From: G963675935 sp963823895
GTDB lineage: Bacteria > Planctomycetota > Planctomycetia > Pirellulales > Thermoguttaceae
DNA length: 64,000 bases
Assembly: GCA_963823895.1 (NCBI GenBank)
Contig: CAWGNG010000011.1
Location: forward strand, 1-64,000
Direction of reading: 5' to 3'
Of the stretch, positions 44,397-53,437 are shown piece after piece (within the stretch, counting starts at the first letter, position 1; the number at the start of each line of letters is the position of its first letter). Both the position numbers and the translations under genes were made by a program. The notes beneath the pieces were generated by a model that saw only the letters and a list, made by a program, of their open reading frames with translations, was not told where the DNA came from and searched no databases.

Positions 44397-45628
44397 ATAC
44401 CGTTCGACCCCTTTTCGTATCGACCTATCCGCCGGAAGCGTGCGGACTGGCGACGTTCACCCGCGACTCGGCCGATGCGGTGGACATCGCTGCGCCGGAG
44501 CCGGTGTCTTCGGTGGCAGCCATCCAAAAGACACCTGGGCTTCGCTACGACAACCCGCGCGTGGTCCACGTCATCGACAACAGCCGCCCGGGCGCTTACC
44601 GCATGGCGGCGGAGGTGGCCAACGACGGCCCGTGTGACGTGGTGAGCTTGCAGCACGAGTTCGGCCTCTATCCGGGCGATTGGGGTTCTGAGGTGTTGAA
44701 CTTCGTGCGCGAATGCCGCAAGCCCATCGTCACGACGTTCCACACGCTCCTGACCGAGCCGGACCCGCTGCCACGGCGGATCATTCAGAACTTGGCGGCC
44801 CGCAGCCGGGGCATCGTGGTGATGACCAAGGTCGCCGCCCGGCTGCTGGCGAGCGTCTACGGCGTGTCGGGATCGTACGTGCAGGTAATCCCTCATGGAG
44901 TGCCCGAGGTTCCCTACGAGCGCGACGGCATACACAAGAAACGGTTGGGGTTCGCCGGCCGGCGGGTAATTTGCACGTTCGGACTGATTAGTCGCGGTAA
45001 GGGACTGGAACACATGATCCAGGCCATGCCGCGGATCGTCGCCGCGTGTCCCGAGGCCATTTATCTGATCGTGGGCGCCACGCACCCACAGGTCAAGCTT
45101 CATGAGGGTGAAGTCTACCGAGAAAGCCTGGTCAAGATGGCCGAATCGCTGGGCGTCGGCTCGCATGTGCGTTTTGTCAACAAGTATCTCAGCCTCGCCG
45201 ACCTCCTGCAGCACTTGCAGGCTTGTGACGTGTACGTCACTCCTTATCCGGGCAAGGACCAGATTTCCAGCGGCGCCCTGGCGTATGCCTTGGCGGCGGG
45301 CGGGGCCGTGGTCAGCACGCCTTACCTCTATGCCGAAGAAGTCCTGGCGGACGGGCGGGGTCTGCTCGTGCCGTTTGGCCAGAGCGATGCGATGGCGGAC
45401 GCCACGCTGCGATTCCTCAACGATACTGCGTTCCAGGTTGAAACTCGGCGAAGAGCGTACCGGTACGCGACGCCCATGTTCTGGCCGAATGTGGGCCGGC
45501 AGTATTTGGGAGTTTTTGACCAGATCGCGTCGGAAAACGAGACAAGTCGGCAGTGGCTTGATCGCAGGGCGTTTGCGACCACAAGGGGCGAACACCGCCC
45601 CCGTGAACTTATCCACGGAGGAATGTAA
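44393..45628 (+). CDS. GT4-type glycosyltransferase
   Basis: Protein of 411 residues. The start is the GTG at 44393, which overlaps the BON stop (GTGA) and has AGGAGG six bases upstream. The N-terminal Rossmann half begins PLFVSTYPPEACGLATFTRD; the C-terminal half has FGLISRGKGLEHMIQAMP, a GT4 signature, and the ligand loop SSGALAYALAAGGAVVSTPYLYAEEVL. It transfers a sugar, probably hexose or mannose, to an unknown acceptor. The stop overlaps the next gene by one base. This pair is often accompanied by a GH130 enzyme in other bacteria, absent here. Confidence 0.88.
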   Translation: MNTVRPLFVSTYPPEACGLATFTRDSADAVDIAAPEPVSSVAAIQKTPGLRYDNPRVVHVIDNSRPGAYRMAAEVANDGPCDVVSLQHEFGLYPGDWGSEVLNFVRECRKPIVTTFHTLLTEPDPLPRRIIQNLAARSRGIVVMTKVAARLLASVYGVSGSYVQVIPHGVPEVPYERDGIHKKRLGFAGRRVICTFGLISRGKGLEHMIQAMPRIVAACPEAIYLIVGATHPQVKLHEGEVYRESLVKMAESLGVGSHVRFVNKYLSLADLLQHLQACDVYVTPYPGKDQISSGALAYALAAGGAVVSTPYLYAEEVLADGRGLLVPFGQSDAMADATLRFLNDTAFQVETRRRAYRYATPMFWPNVGRQYLGVFDQIASENETSRQWLDRRAFATTRGEHRPRELIHGGM

Positions 45629-46707
45629 TGCACGTTCGCGAGAAAATCGCGTTGGACCACCTCGACCGCATGACGGACTCGACCGGGTTGATCCAACATG
45701 CCATCTACAGCGTCCCCCGCCGCGAAAGTGGCTATACGACCGACGACAACGCCCGGGCATTGCGGCTGTGCGTTCGCCTGTGGTCCCGGCATCCGGACGA
45801 CCGCATGCTGAGCCGGGTGACGACGTACCTGAGTTTCTTGGAGCACGCGCGCGGCATCGGCCGCGGGTTTCACAACTTTCTAAGCTATGACCGCCGTTGG
45901 CTCGATGTGGAAGGTTGCGGCGATTGCCAGGGTCAGGCGGTTCGCGCCTTGGCGGACGTGCTCGGCAGCACTCTGCCCGACGGCTATCGAGCGCTAGCTC
46001 GGGAGTTGATCGACACGGTGCTGCCAACGCTTGCTGACCTGCGGAGCCTGCGCGCCGAAGCGTACGTAATCCTGGCTTGGGGACATCTTCAGAGTGCGGA
46101 GGCGACAGACATCGAGCCGCTGGCGTCCGTGGCCTGGTCCGCGTCGCAACGACTGGTGGAGTGTTACCACCGTGCCGAGCGGCCCGATTGGCAGTGGTTT
46201 GAGTCGCGTATGACCTATGCGAACGCAGTGTTGCCGCACGCCCTGTTCATCGCCGCCGAGCACTGGCCGAACGAGGACTTCTTCGACGTGGCGAGAGCCT
46301 CGTTCGCCTTCCTCGATCGTCAGACGACAAGCGACGGCATTTTCTGGCCGGTCGGGAACGAGGGCTGGTATCCACACGGAGAGGAGAAAGCGTTGTACGA
46401 TCAACAGCCCGTCGAGGCTGTCACAATGGCCGAAGCCGCGCTGGCCGCGTTTCGTTTCCTTGGCAACGAGGAGTACTTGGCCGTCTTCTGCCGAGCCCAC
46501 GGGTGGTTCCACGGCCAGAACAGCCTGAATGAGCCGCTAGTCGATTTATCGTCCGGCGCGTGTTGCGACGGCCTTGCGGAATCCGGCGTGAATCGGAACC
46601 AGGGTGCAGAATCGACGCTAGCTCACTTGTGGACGGAATTGCTCAAAGTTGGACTCTTGCGTACTCATCACGCTCCACGTGAGGACACTGCATCACGCGG
46701 AGCGTGA
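45628..46707 (+). CDS. Alpha/alpha-barrel glycosidase-like protein
   Basis: Protein of 359 residues, all-helical. It starts HVREKIALDHLDRMTDSTGLIQHAIYSVPRRESGYTTDDNARAL and contains repeated helical hairpins typical of (alpha/alpha)6 barrels of glycoside hydrolases or mannosyltransferase-associated proteins. The Asp-rich TTDDNAR and GCGDCQGQAVRAL may be ligand sites. It is coupled to the glycosyltransferase (TAATG overlap), so the two likely act on the same glycan. The reaction is not known. Confidence 0.75.
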   Translation: MHVREKIALDHLDRMTDSTGLIQHAIYSVPRRESGYTTDDNARALRLCVRLWSRHPDDRMLSRVTTYLSFLEHARGIGRGFHNFLSYDRRWLDVEGCGDCQGQAVRALADVLGSTLPDGYRALARELIDTVLPTLADLRSLRAEAYVILAWGHLQSAEATDIEPLASVAWSASQRLVECYHRAERPDWQWFESRMTYANAVLPHALFIAAEHWPNEDFFDVARASFAFLDRQTTSDGIFWPVGNEGWYPHGEEKALYDQQPVEAVTMAEAALAAFRFLGNEEYLAVFCRAHGWFHGQNSLNEPLVDLSSGACCDGLAESGVNRNQGAESTLAHLWTELLKVGLLRTHHAPREDTASRGA

Positions 46708-46713
46708 CGAGTG
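46663..46713. repeat. Inverted repeat, CGTACTC/GAGTGCG family
   Basis: cgtactcatcacgctccacg and its near mirror cgcggagcgtgacgagtgcg. Related to 3546-3612. It overlaps the 3' end of the barrel gene, whose last residues (HHAPREDTASRGA) come from the repeat. Confidence 0.55.
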
Positions 46714-46812
46714 CGAAGCTCACTCATGGAAGGGGTACAAAGGGGAGATGTTGCTTTACGACGGACGCACAAAGGGAAAGTTCTGCTTTCCAAGGGGAAC
46801 GGCGTTCTGTCT

Positions 46813-47373
46813 TCACGCCGTTTCCAGCGACCGCCGCACTTCGTCGAGCAGTTCCCGCGTTTCGTGGCGGTCGCACCAAGAGTTGACGTAGTCCCAGTCG
46901 ATCCAGTTGCCTTGCACGGCGATGACGTCGCGGGCGTCGTCCACGTCTTTGCGGCGGCGGCCGGCGTGGGACCAGCGGAGTTTTGTGATAATCACGTCCT
47001 CGGCCGTCGGGATCGCCACGTCGCGGTCCAGAATGTGGCGGCGGCGGCGGCGGGCAAAACGCTGCTGGTCATGGGCATCGTCGCTCAGCAGGAACAACTC
47101 CACCACGAACGTGCCGTCGATCAGTCGCAGCAGGTAACGCCGCGGGGCGGTCACGGTCTCGAACGACAACTGCCGATCCGCCTGAAATACGTCCTGCAAA
47201 CGATCCAACAACGCTGAGATCGTCTCGGGGGTCGCTTTCACGACGAGATCGGCGTCTTGCGTGGATCGCGGAATCGCGTAGTAGCTCGACGAGAGCGAGC
47301 CGACCAGCATGTAGGGGATTTGCAGAGCGTCCAGGGCGTCGATTGCCGCGGCGGTCGCTTCTTGGGCGTTCAT
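46813..47373 (-). CDS. Nucleotidyltransferase (MNT/AbiEii-like)
   Basis: Protein of 186 residues with the minimal nucleotidyltransferase signature VGSLSSSYYAIPRSTQDADLVV: GS at 25-26 and the paired Asp40/Asp42. A C-terminal helical region contains RRKDVDDARDVIAVQGNWIDWDYVNSW. Stand-alone proteins like this often pair with a small partner as toxin-antitoxin-type or resistance modules. Here the partner would be the 76-residue protein just upstream, whose stop overlaps this ATG (ATGA). Two partial copies of this gene lie at 42326-42463 and 47634-47744. Confidence 0.85.
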   Translation of the reverse strand: MNAQEATAAAIDALDALQIPYMLVGSLSSSYYAIPRSTQDADLVVKATPETISALLDRLQDVFQADRQLSFETVTAPRRYLLRLIDGTFVVELFLLSDDAHDQQRFARRRRRHILDRDVAIPTAEDVIITKLRWSHAGRRRKDVDDARDVIAVQGNWIDWDYVNSWCDRHETRELLDEVRRSLETA

Positions 47374-47600
47374 AGGCGGTCCTCCAAGCGCCGGCCCAAA
47401 GCCAGCCGTTGGCGGAGGATTTCCTGAACGCGGTGTTCGTCGGCCTCGGGGAACTGGCTGCGGATACCGTCGGCCATGACTTGGCTGGTAAACTCGAAGA
47501 GTTGAAGGCTGGCGACAATTTTTTCTGCCGGCGGAGTCTGCCGCGCGCGTTCAACGCGTTCCCAGTAAGCCGCATCGATGAGTTCTTTGGTGGGTTCCAT
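47370..47600 (-). CDS. Small helical partner of the nucleotidyltransferase, copy 1
   Basis: Protein of 76 residues beginning MEPTKELIDAAYWERVERARQTPPAEK, predicted all-helical, with FPEADEHRVQEILRQRLALGRRLE near the end. A close relative is at 47753-48004. It precedes and overlaps the nucleotidyltransferase gene, so both should be translated together. No known domain is recognised; an antitoxin-like role is an inference from the gene pairing. Confidence 0.7.
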   Translation of the reverse strand: MEPTKELIDAAYWERVERARQTPPAEKIVASLQLFEFTSQVMADGIRSQFPEADEHRVQEILRQRLALGRRLEDRL

Positions 47601-47633
47601 AACAATCGTCCGTTCCCGCTTTCGCGTGGTTTC

Positions 47634-47744
47634 TCAATTGCTCCCGATCGACCGCCGCACTTGGTCGAGCAGATCTCGCGTTCGGTGCCGGTCGCACCAG
47701 GAGTTTACGTAATTCCAATCGATCCGATCACCTTGGACGGCGAT
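47634..47744 (-). pseudogene. Second nucleotidyltransferase remnant (C-terminal 36 codons)
   Basis: IAVQGDRIDWNYVNSWCDRH ... DLLDQVRRSIGSN then TGA. It aligns with the last 37 residues of the gene at 46813 at clearly lower identity than the 42326 copy, so it is older. It follows directly on the stop of the paralogous small gene at 47753, as the intact gene follows copy 1. Confidence 0.75.
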
Positions 47745-47752
47745 ACGTGGCT

Positions 47753-48004
47753 TCATCGCTGGTCACCGACAACGCTCCTTCTATTTTCCAGTCGCCGCGC
47801 CAAGGCGAGCCGCTCGCGGAGAATTTCTTGAACTCGACGTTCGTCGGCGTCGGGGAATTGGGAACGGATGCCGGCGGCCATGAGGCGACACGCCCGATCG
47901 AAGAGTCGAGCGCCGGCCAGCAACTTATCGTTGGAAGACATGCGTTTGGCCTTGTGCACGCGCTCCCAGAAAATTGCATCGGCGAGTTCTTTCGTCGGTT
48001 GCAT
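47753..48004 (-). CDS. Small helical partner protein, copy 2
   Basis: Protein of 83 residues from the ATG at 48004 (MQPTKELADAIFWERVHKAKR). It shares the pattern PTKEL ... WERV ... GIRSQFPDADERRVQEILRERLALARRLE with copy 1. Its nucleotidyltransferase partner is reduced to the remnant at 47634-47744. If the small protein is an antitoxin, this copy is now orphaned. Confidence 0.65.
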   Translation of the reverse strand: MQPTKELADAIFWERVHKAKRMSSNDKLLAGARLFDRACRLMAAGIRSQFPDADERRVQEILRERLALARRLENRRSVVGDQR

Positions 48005-48136
48005 GGGAAACACCCGTTTGCACTCCGGCTGCACTTCGTAACCGTCGCGTGCCACTGCTTGGAAAGAACAGTGTGGACGCAACGGCGTGTCTCAATTCTG
48101 CTTCTGCGAAGCAGTGGCACGCGGGGCGCGGGCGCT

Positions 48137-49228
48137 CTACGAGCGGCGTCGGCCGCCGCGACCGCCGCGTTTGTCGTGCCCGCCGCGGCCGCCGCGGCCC
48201 TGGCGCGAAGCGCCGCCACCCCTGGAACCGCCGTCGCCGCCGCTGCTGGGGCGTTTCGAGCGGCCTTCCATGTTCTTTGCGACCAGCAAGCCGACCACTT
48301 CTTCCCAGGTGGGGATACCGCGGAAGCCTGCCCTGGCGGGCCGATCAGGCTGGTCCTCTTCGCCTTCGTCGAAGTCCTCCTCCTGCGGCTCGCTGCGGCT
48401 GCGGCGGAACGAATCCTCGTCGCGAGGCGTGACGGGGCGAGACCGCTCGGCTTCGGCAACGACCGCCTCGTCGGCGGACTCGTCGACAGGCGTGTCCGCG
48501 GCAGCGGTCTTTGGTTCGTCGCCCGGTCGCCTCTTTTTTCCACGGCGCGCACGGCGATGTTTCGTATGGCGTTCGCCCGTTTCGGCTGGCGGCGTCTTGA
48601 CGTCTTCGGCGCCGATCTCTTCGGCGGCCACAATGGTGGAAACGGGGGCCGATTCGTCGGCGGAGGGCGGGGCTTCCGCCGCGGAACCTTCGGCCTCGTC
48701 GGCCGGCGCCGGCTCGCGCGATTCTCGCTGTTCCGGCTCCCTGCCCGAGCGACGCCGCCGATGCCGCTTTCGCGGGTGCTTTTCCGCAGGCTCCATCGTC
48801 TCAGCAGCGGCCGGCGGCGCGGCGGGCACCGGCTCCGAAGGTTCGAGCAGATCGAAAGGCTCCTCGAAATCGAAACGTTCATCGAAGAAATTCGGCGATT
48901 CCTCGGCGGTCTGCGGTGGCGGAACGTCCCGCCGGTCCGGTTTGGCCGCGGCCGGCAATTGAGCGGAAGAAGGAGGCGCCGATGCGACGGCGTCCCGCGG
49001 CGGCGCGACCGGCTTGGGTGGGGGCGCTAGACCTAGGTCGCTGGCAAGCGAGTCCCAGTCGGTCGACGACGCCGATGTCCGCGGGCTTGTTCGCGGCGGC
49101 TTCTGCGACGGGAGCGGCTGCGAGGGGGGAGGGGTCGGCTGCGGCGTTGCAGCCTTTTGCTCCGGCAATTCTACCCCCAAATCGGACGCCAAAGAGTCCC
49201 AGTGATTCGATGAATTTGGATCTGCCAT
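48137..49228 (-). CDS. Disordered acidic protein with Arg/Gly-rich tail
   Basis: Protein of 363 residues from the ATG at 49228. Two copies of the motif NHWDSLASDLG / TDWDSLASDLG lie near the N terminus, and Pro/Ala/Glu-rich disorder fills residues 40-300. A short conserved-looking segment GIPTWEEVVGLLVAKNMEGR follows, then an RGG-type tail (RQGRGGRGGHDKRGGRGGRRR). The tail suggests RNA or DNA binding; similar proteins occur in planctomycetes. Function unknown. It is transcribed toward the small-protein modules. Confidence 0.7.
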   Translation of the reverse strand: MADPNSSNHWDSLASDLGVELPEQKAATPQPTPPPSQPLPSQKPPRTSPRTSASSTDWDSLASDLGLAPPPKPVAPPRDAVASAPPSSAQLPAAAKPDRRDVPPPQTAEESPNFFDERFDFEEPFDLLEPSEPVPAAPPAAAETMEPAEKHPRKRHRRRRSGREPEQRESREPAPADEAEGSAAEAPPSADESAPVSTIVAAEEIGAEDVKTPPAETGERHTKHRRARRGKKRRPGDEPKTAAADTPVDESADEAVVAEAERSRPVTPRDEDSFRRSRSEPQEEDFDEGEEDQPDRPARAGFRGIPTWEEVVGLLVAKNMEGRSKRPSSGGDGGSRGGGASRQGRGGRGGHDKRGGRGGRRRS

Positions 49229-49611
49229 ATTCGTGAATTGATCGACGGGCAAAGACTTACGCCTCGGCTCTCTTACGGCAGAGGCGCTGGTGGCGGACAA
49301 TTCAATGAGTATAGAGTCTTTTCGAGGGGTTGGGAAGGACAACCGCGGCGAGCCGAGAGGGTGTGATCACATTGATTCGTGCTGAGTCATAGTGACTACA
49401 TTTCTGTTGTTTCACGGAAAGCGAAAAAAACCCGTTACCGAGGCCGTTCTAAAGCCCGGCGGCACGTTTGCAGGCCGATTTTCCGGGACTCCTGCCAGCC
49501 GAAATGACGGTAGCATGGAAACTGCGGCCGCACGACCTCGGATCGGCACGAAGATTGCGAAACTGTGGCTGGGGTGGCGATGGAGCGTTCATTTTGCTGA
49601 GGGAGCCGGTT
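49229..49611. other. 383-base divergent gap, no gene seen
   Basis: No ORF with protein-like composition. It holds the start regions of the two divergent flanking genes. I see no clear repeat or promoter consensus. Confidence 0.4.
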
Positions 49612-51390
49612 ATGAACGAGCGAATCTGGTATCGGGCGTGCAAGATTGGCTTTGGTGCGACAGTCGTGGCCGCGATCGTTGCGGGAATTGCGTGGGGGGG
49701 GCAGCCGAATGACGTGCGGCGATCATCGGGGGACAAACAACCGACGCGCGGGGTGAGTCGCGAAGCTCCCCCGCCTCCGGCAAATCGACAAGTGGAGCGG
49801 CAGGCTCCGCCACAGTCCCGGCGGCCAGCCGACAGCCCATCGGGGGCGTCGGGGTCGTCGGGAATGCGCCGCGAGGTTCCTGTTCGTCAAAATAACGAGG
49901 GCGCTGCCGCGGGCCGCGCCGCGGGACACGACAACTCCGCATCGCGGGAACGCAGCGGCGCGGCAGGTCGTTTGGCGCAGGAGCCAACGGGCGGCGGCAG
50001 ACGACGCATCGACACCGCCAACCAACCGAATGACGCGGGCAGCAGAGGTTCGGCCACTCATCGCGCACCCGTCAGCGGCGAATCAACAAAGAGCGCCGGC
50101 CGACGTTTGCAAGGCGACCGGTCGGCGGATGCAAAGAACCCGGATCGAGGTTCGCCCGGCCGCTCGCCCGCCATCAACGACGTTCGCAAGCGGCTTGGAG
50201 GGTCGAAGAATGCAAACGGCGTTCAGCCGCCGCCGGACCGTCTTGTGCTCAACGATGCGGCAAGCCGCAAGACGGCGCAGAACAACGTGTTCCAGGAACG
50301 CCTCAAGACCGGCGATCTTGACCGGCTGACTGCCGGCAAGACGGCCAAGAAGCTGCAACTTGCCGACCAGTATCACCTGTATCAAAAAGGGGACGTCGCT
50401 CGCCGGATGAACTTGCAGAAGAACAACGTCCGCTCGGCGGCATATCGTGGCCTGGTCAGCCCGAGCTATCAGCGGCAGTGCATGAGATATTACTACTGGG
50501 GACCGTCGCTGTTTGCCGGGATCTGTTGGTATCCGACATGGACTTCCTGGGTGGAATGGTCGTGGCACCATCACTGCCGACCGTATTGGGATCCGCGTCC
50601 GCTCTGGTGCCGGCCGATATTTTATCGCCCCTGCCGGCCATGGGTCTTCTGGAACACGCCTCTGTGGACGCCGCTGCCGGAGGTTGCCTGCGGCACGTGG
50701 GTCGATGTGCCGCCGGTCGAAGTGGTTCCCGACTCCGACTTGCAACTGTTGGCGGTGCGGTTTGTCGATGCGGGGCATCCCGAAGAGCGATTGGGGCCGC
50801 GTTATCGCGTCTGGTTCCGCAATAATGGGAGCCTGCCGATCACGCAACCGTTTAGCGTGATGCTGTTTGCGAGCGACGGCACGAGCCTGGCTCCCGACAT
50901 GCCGCAGGCCGGCGTGCAGGTGACGGGCATCGACGCCGGCGACGTACAGAGCGTCGATATCCGGCTGCCGGTCGAGGTTTATGCGATGCAACGCGACGCG
51001 CGGGGCAATCCGGTTCCGTTTAGCGTGTTGCAGGTGTTGGTCAATGCCAATCGAGAGGTGGCCGAGACGACGTACGCGAACAACGGGGCGACGCTGGCGC
51101 GGGCCGTGATTCTGCCGGTCGATCCGGCGTCGTTCGAGTTGCAGCCGGGGACCGCAACGCCCGGCGAGGAAGTTCTGCTGGCCGGCGAAGGGCTTGGACC
51201 GCAACCGGGGCGAGTTCTGATCCAGGTCAATGGGCGGGAAATGGACGGCGATATCCTGGGGTGGTATGACCTGGGCGTTCGCTGGACCGTGCCGCAATTG
51301 GCCTTGGCGCGGCCGGTCGAGGCCGACGTGGTCGTGATTCGCGGCGACGGCGCCGCGGCCAACCCCGTCAAGCTTACGCTGACGCCGTGA
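49612..51390 (+). CDS. Exported protein with Trp-rich core and IPT/TIG-like C terminus
   Basis: Protein of 592 residues starting MNERIWYRACKIG at 49612, after GAGGGAG. A single N-terminal membrane or signal segment (12-30) is followed by about 250 disordered Arg/Gly/Ser-rich residues. A Trp/Tyr/Cys-rich block comes next (YYYWGPSLFAGICWYPTWTSW ... HHHCRPYWDPRPLWCRP). The C-terminal 240 residues are beta-rich: a CARDB-like domain (RYRVWFRNNGSLPITQPFSVML) and an IPT/TIG-like domain (PGTATPGEEVLLAGEGLGPQPGRVLIQVNG). Likely an envelope protein. Function unknown. Confidence 0.75.
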   Translation: MNERIWYRACKIGFGATVVAAIVAGIAWGGQPNDVRRSSGDKQPTRGVSREAPPPPANRQVERQAPPQSRRPADSPSGASGSSGMRREVPVRQNNEGAAAGRAAGHDNSASRERSGAAGRLAQEPTGGGRRRIDTANQPNDAGSRGSATHRAPVSGESTKSAGRRLQGDRSADAKNPDRGSPGRSPAINDVRKRLGGSKNANGVQPPPDRLVLNDAASRKTAQNNVFQERLKTGDLDRLTAGKTAKKLQLADQYHLYQKGDVARRMNLQKNNVRSAAYRGLVSPSYQRQCMRYYYWGPSLFAGICWYPTWTSWVEWSWHHHCRPYWDPRPLWCRPIFYRPCRPWVFWNTPLWTPLPEVACGTWVDVPPVEVVPDSDLQLLAVRFVDAGHPEERLGPRYRVWFRNNGSLPITQPFSVMLFASDGTSLAPDMPQAGVQVTGIDAGDVQSVDIRLPVEVYAMQRDARGNPVPFSVLQVLVNANREVAETTYANNGATLARAVILPVDPASFELQPGTATPGEEVLLAGEGLGPQPGRVLIQVNGREMDGDILGWYDLGVRWTVPQLALARPVEADVVVIRGDGAAANPVKLTLTP

Positions 51391-51447
51391 GCGGGAACCG
51401 TCTCCGAGGGGTGTTTAGAAAGCCGCGGAATCGTCACAAAGCGGTTC

Positions 51448-51630
51448 GCTATCAGCTTTCAGCTTTCAGCGATCCGTGATCAACTTTCAGCGATCAGCCG
51501 GACGAAGACTGGCATCGCCGCGACACCCCACCGTAAGCAGATGGCAATACGGCAGTTACGCTCTCGACGAGCCGAAAGCTGGTAGCTGACCGCTGGTAGC
51601 TGACCGCTGATGGCTGACCGCTGACACTCG
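51448..51630. repeat. Heptamer arrays H6 (CAGCTTT, GGTAGCT/GACCGCT)
   Basis: ctatcagctttcagctttcagcgatc ... caactttcagcgatcag (51448-51497) and aaagctggtagctgaccgctggtagctgaccgctgatggctgacc (51576-51625) form two heptameric runs of related, opposite sequence. They fill part of a 586-base gap (51391-51976) in which no gene is seen. Confidence 0.75.
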
Positions 51631-51976
51631 ACAGCAAACGCACCCTCCCAACCACGCTCTCAGGGTCGATAAACGGGCGGCGTGGGAATGCCACCCGCCG
51701 ATGTTGGCCACCAGTAATTGCTGCGCCGCCTGATTTCGCACGTGTGTCTCCGGCCCTCGTGTCACCCATCAAAGTCAAGGGCAAGTCTTCGATTGCGGTT
51801 TACCATGCACGCGGAGGGGTAAATGGGTTGTCGGCGGAAGTATTATGGGTTATGTTCTGCTGCTTCCGAGAAAGCGGGCTTTGGCAGATCGCTGAGAGGG
51901 CGTTTTCGCCCATGATGCCACTGTCCGTCGTGTTTCTCGCTGCAACGAAGGGGCTCGGCGATTGGAGGGTTGGGAG

Positions 51977-52291
51977 ATGGAAGTGAAGGTGGCCAGAGAT
52001 CATGGAACGAGGGCCGACGGACGACCGTTTGATAGAGAGACGATCGAGGCGGTGTGGCTGAAAGGCAAACCCGAGGGGCACTACGCGGGATTCCGAAAAG
52101 ACGTCTGTAATGCGTCCATGCACCTGTCAGAATTCGGCACCAAGAACCAGCGGGGATGGGAGATCGATCACATCAAACCGGTTTGCACGGGCGGAACCGA
52201 CGACCTCGAAAATCTCCAGCCTTTGCACTGGGAAAACAACCGGCATAAAGCGGACAACTGGCCGGATTGGTCCTGCAAAGTCGTATCTTGA
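51977..52291 (+). CDS. HNH-type endonuclease domain protein
   Basis: Protein of 104 residues starting at 51977 after a GGAGGG tract. The C-terminal half has an HNH core: WEIDHIKPVCTGGTDDLENLQPLHWENNRHKAD (His of DHIKP, Asn of LENLQPL, His of NNRHK). No cysteine pairs for zinc are evident. It may be a stand-alone nuclease related to phage or restriction HNH proteins. No terminase, inteins or methylase are adjacent. It converges with the radical SAM gene. Confidence 0.75.
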   Translation: MEVKVARDHGTRADGRPFDRETIEAVWLKGKPEGHYAGFRKDVCNASMHLSEFGTKNQRGWEIDHIKPVCTGGTDDLENLQPLHWENNRHKADNWPDWSCKVVS

Positions 52292-52394
52292 CGGCTGGCA
52301 CGAGATTGGCGGCCGACCGACCGTTCGTCCCTGCGCTCGCCGTCTTGCCGGCGGCGGCCAAACGGCAGCGCACACGCATTTCGACCACCGACAA

Positions 52395-53366
52395 CTACTG
52401 CGCTCGGCATCCCTGTCGCGTTTGGCGTCGGCGGAACTCTGCTTCGACCGCCGCCCGCACCGCTGCCTTGTCGAGACACCATTGCGGCCCGATCAAGTAC
52501 TCGCGCGGGGCGTCGCCGCAGAGACGCTCGATCACGAAACGCTCGGGCAGTTCCTGCAAGAAATCGACTAGGTAGCCGACGTACTCGTCGAATTCGGGAA
52601 GGCGTATCCTGCCGGCGACGACTTCATCCGCCAACACGGTGTTTCGCACCGCATAGAGGTTATGCGGCTTGACGGAGTGGAGATCGAGCCCGGCCAAAGC
52701 TCGAGCGGTCGCCAGCATGTCGTCGCGGGATTCGCCGGGGAGGCCGAGAATCACGTGGACGCCGATGTTCAAGTTTCGTTGCCGCGTGCGGCGATAGGCG
52801 TCGAGGAAAGCATCGAAATGATGGCCGCGGCCAAGTCGGTCGAGAGTGCGGTCATGCACGCTTTGCAGCCCATATTCGATCACCAGCCACGTCCGTTTCG
52901 CCAGGTCGGCCAATAGGTCGAGGGCCTCTTCGCTCGCACAGTCGGGGCGGGTGCCGACGATGATGCCGACCACCTGCGGATGTGAAATGGCCTGATGGAA
53001 GGCCGCGGCAAGCCGGTCGATTGGCCCATAGGTGTTTGCACCCGGTTGGAAATAGGCCAGGAAGCGCTCGACCCGACGGCGACGGGTGACTCGGCGGATC
53101 CCCTCGTCAAGTTGGTCGGCCACGCTGGGCAGGTGCTGTCGGCGGCTCGGGCTGAAGCTAGCCGGATCGCAGAAGATGCAACCCAAAGTGGCCAGTGTGC
53201 CATCGCGATTGGGGCAGGTGCAACCGGCGTCGAGGCTCACCTTCCAGACCCTTCCGCCGAACCTCTTGTTGTGGAAGAAGTTGAGGCTGTGGTACGCGAG
53301 CCCAGCCGACCGCCAGCCGCTTGGCGGGGCGTCGGGCAGCCCGGGGTGGGTTGACGTAAACTCCAT
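52395..53366 (-). CDS. Radical SAM protein, YhcC/TIGR01212 family
   Basis: Protein of 323 residues. The [4Fe-4S] ligands are in CPNRDGTLATLGCIFCD (Cys51, Cys63, Cys66), the spacing particular to YhcC-like proteins and not the usual CxxxCxxC. The following GLPGESRDDMLATARALAGLDLHSVKPHNLY and the start AYHSLNFFHNKRFGGRVWKVSLDAG are also typical. The family member has no settled reaction. No neighbours indicate a pathway. Confidence 0.88.
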   Translation of the reverse strand: MEFTSTHPGLPDAPPSGWRSAGLAYHSLNFFHNKRFGGRVWKVSLDAGCTCPNRDGTLATLGCIFCDPASFSPSRRQHLPSVADQLDEGIRRVTRRRRVERFLAYFQPGANTYGPIDRLAAAFHQAISHPQVVGIIVGTRPDCASEEALDLLADLAKRTWLVIEYGLQSVHDRTLDRLGRGHHFDAFLDAYRRTRQRNLNIGVHVILGLPGESRDDMLATARALAGLDLHSVKPHNLYAVRNTVLADEVVAGRIRLPEFDEYVGYLVDFLQELPERFVIERLCGDAPREYLIGPQWCLDKAAVRAAVEAEFRRRQTRQGCRAQ

Positions 53367-53437
53367 CGGTCACTAGACTAAGAGTGGGTATTTATTCATC
53401 ATATTCTAATGGTAGGACACCACAAGAGGCCTCGATC

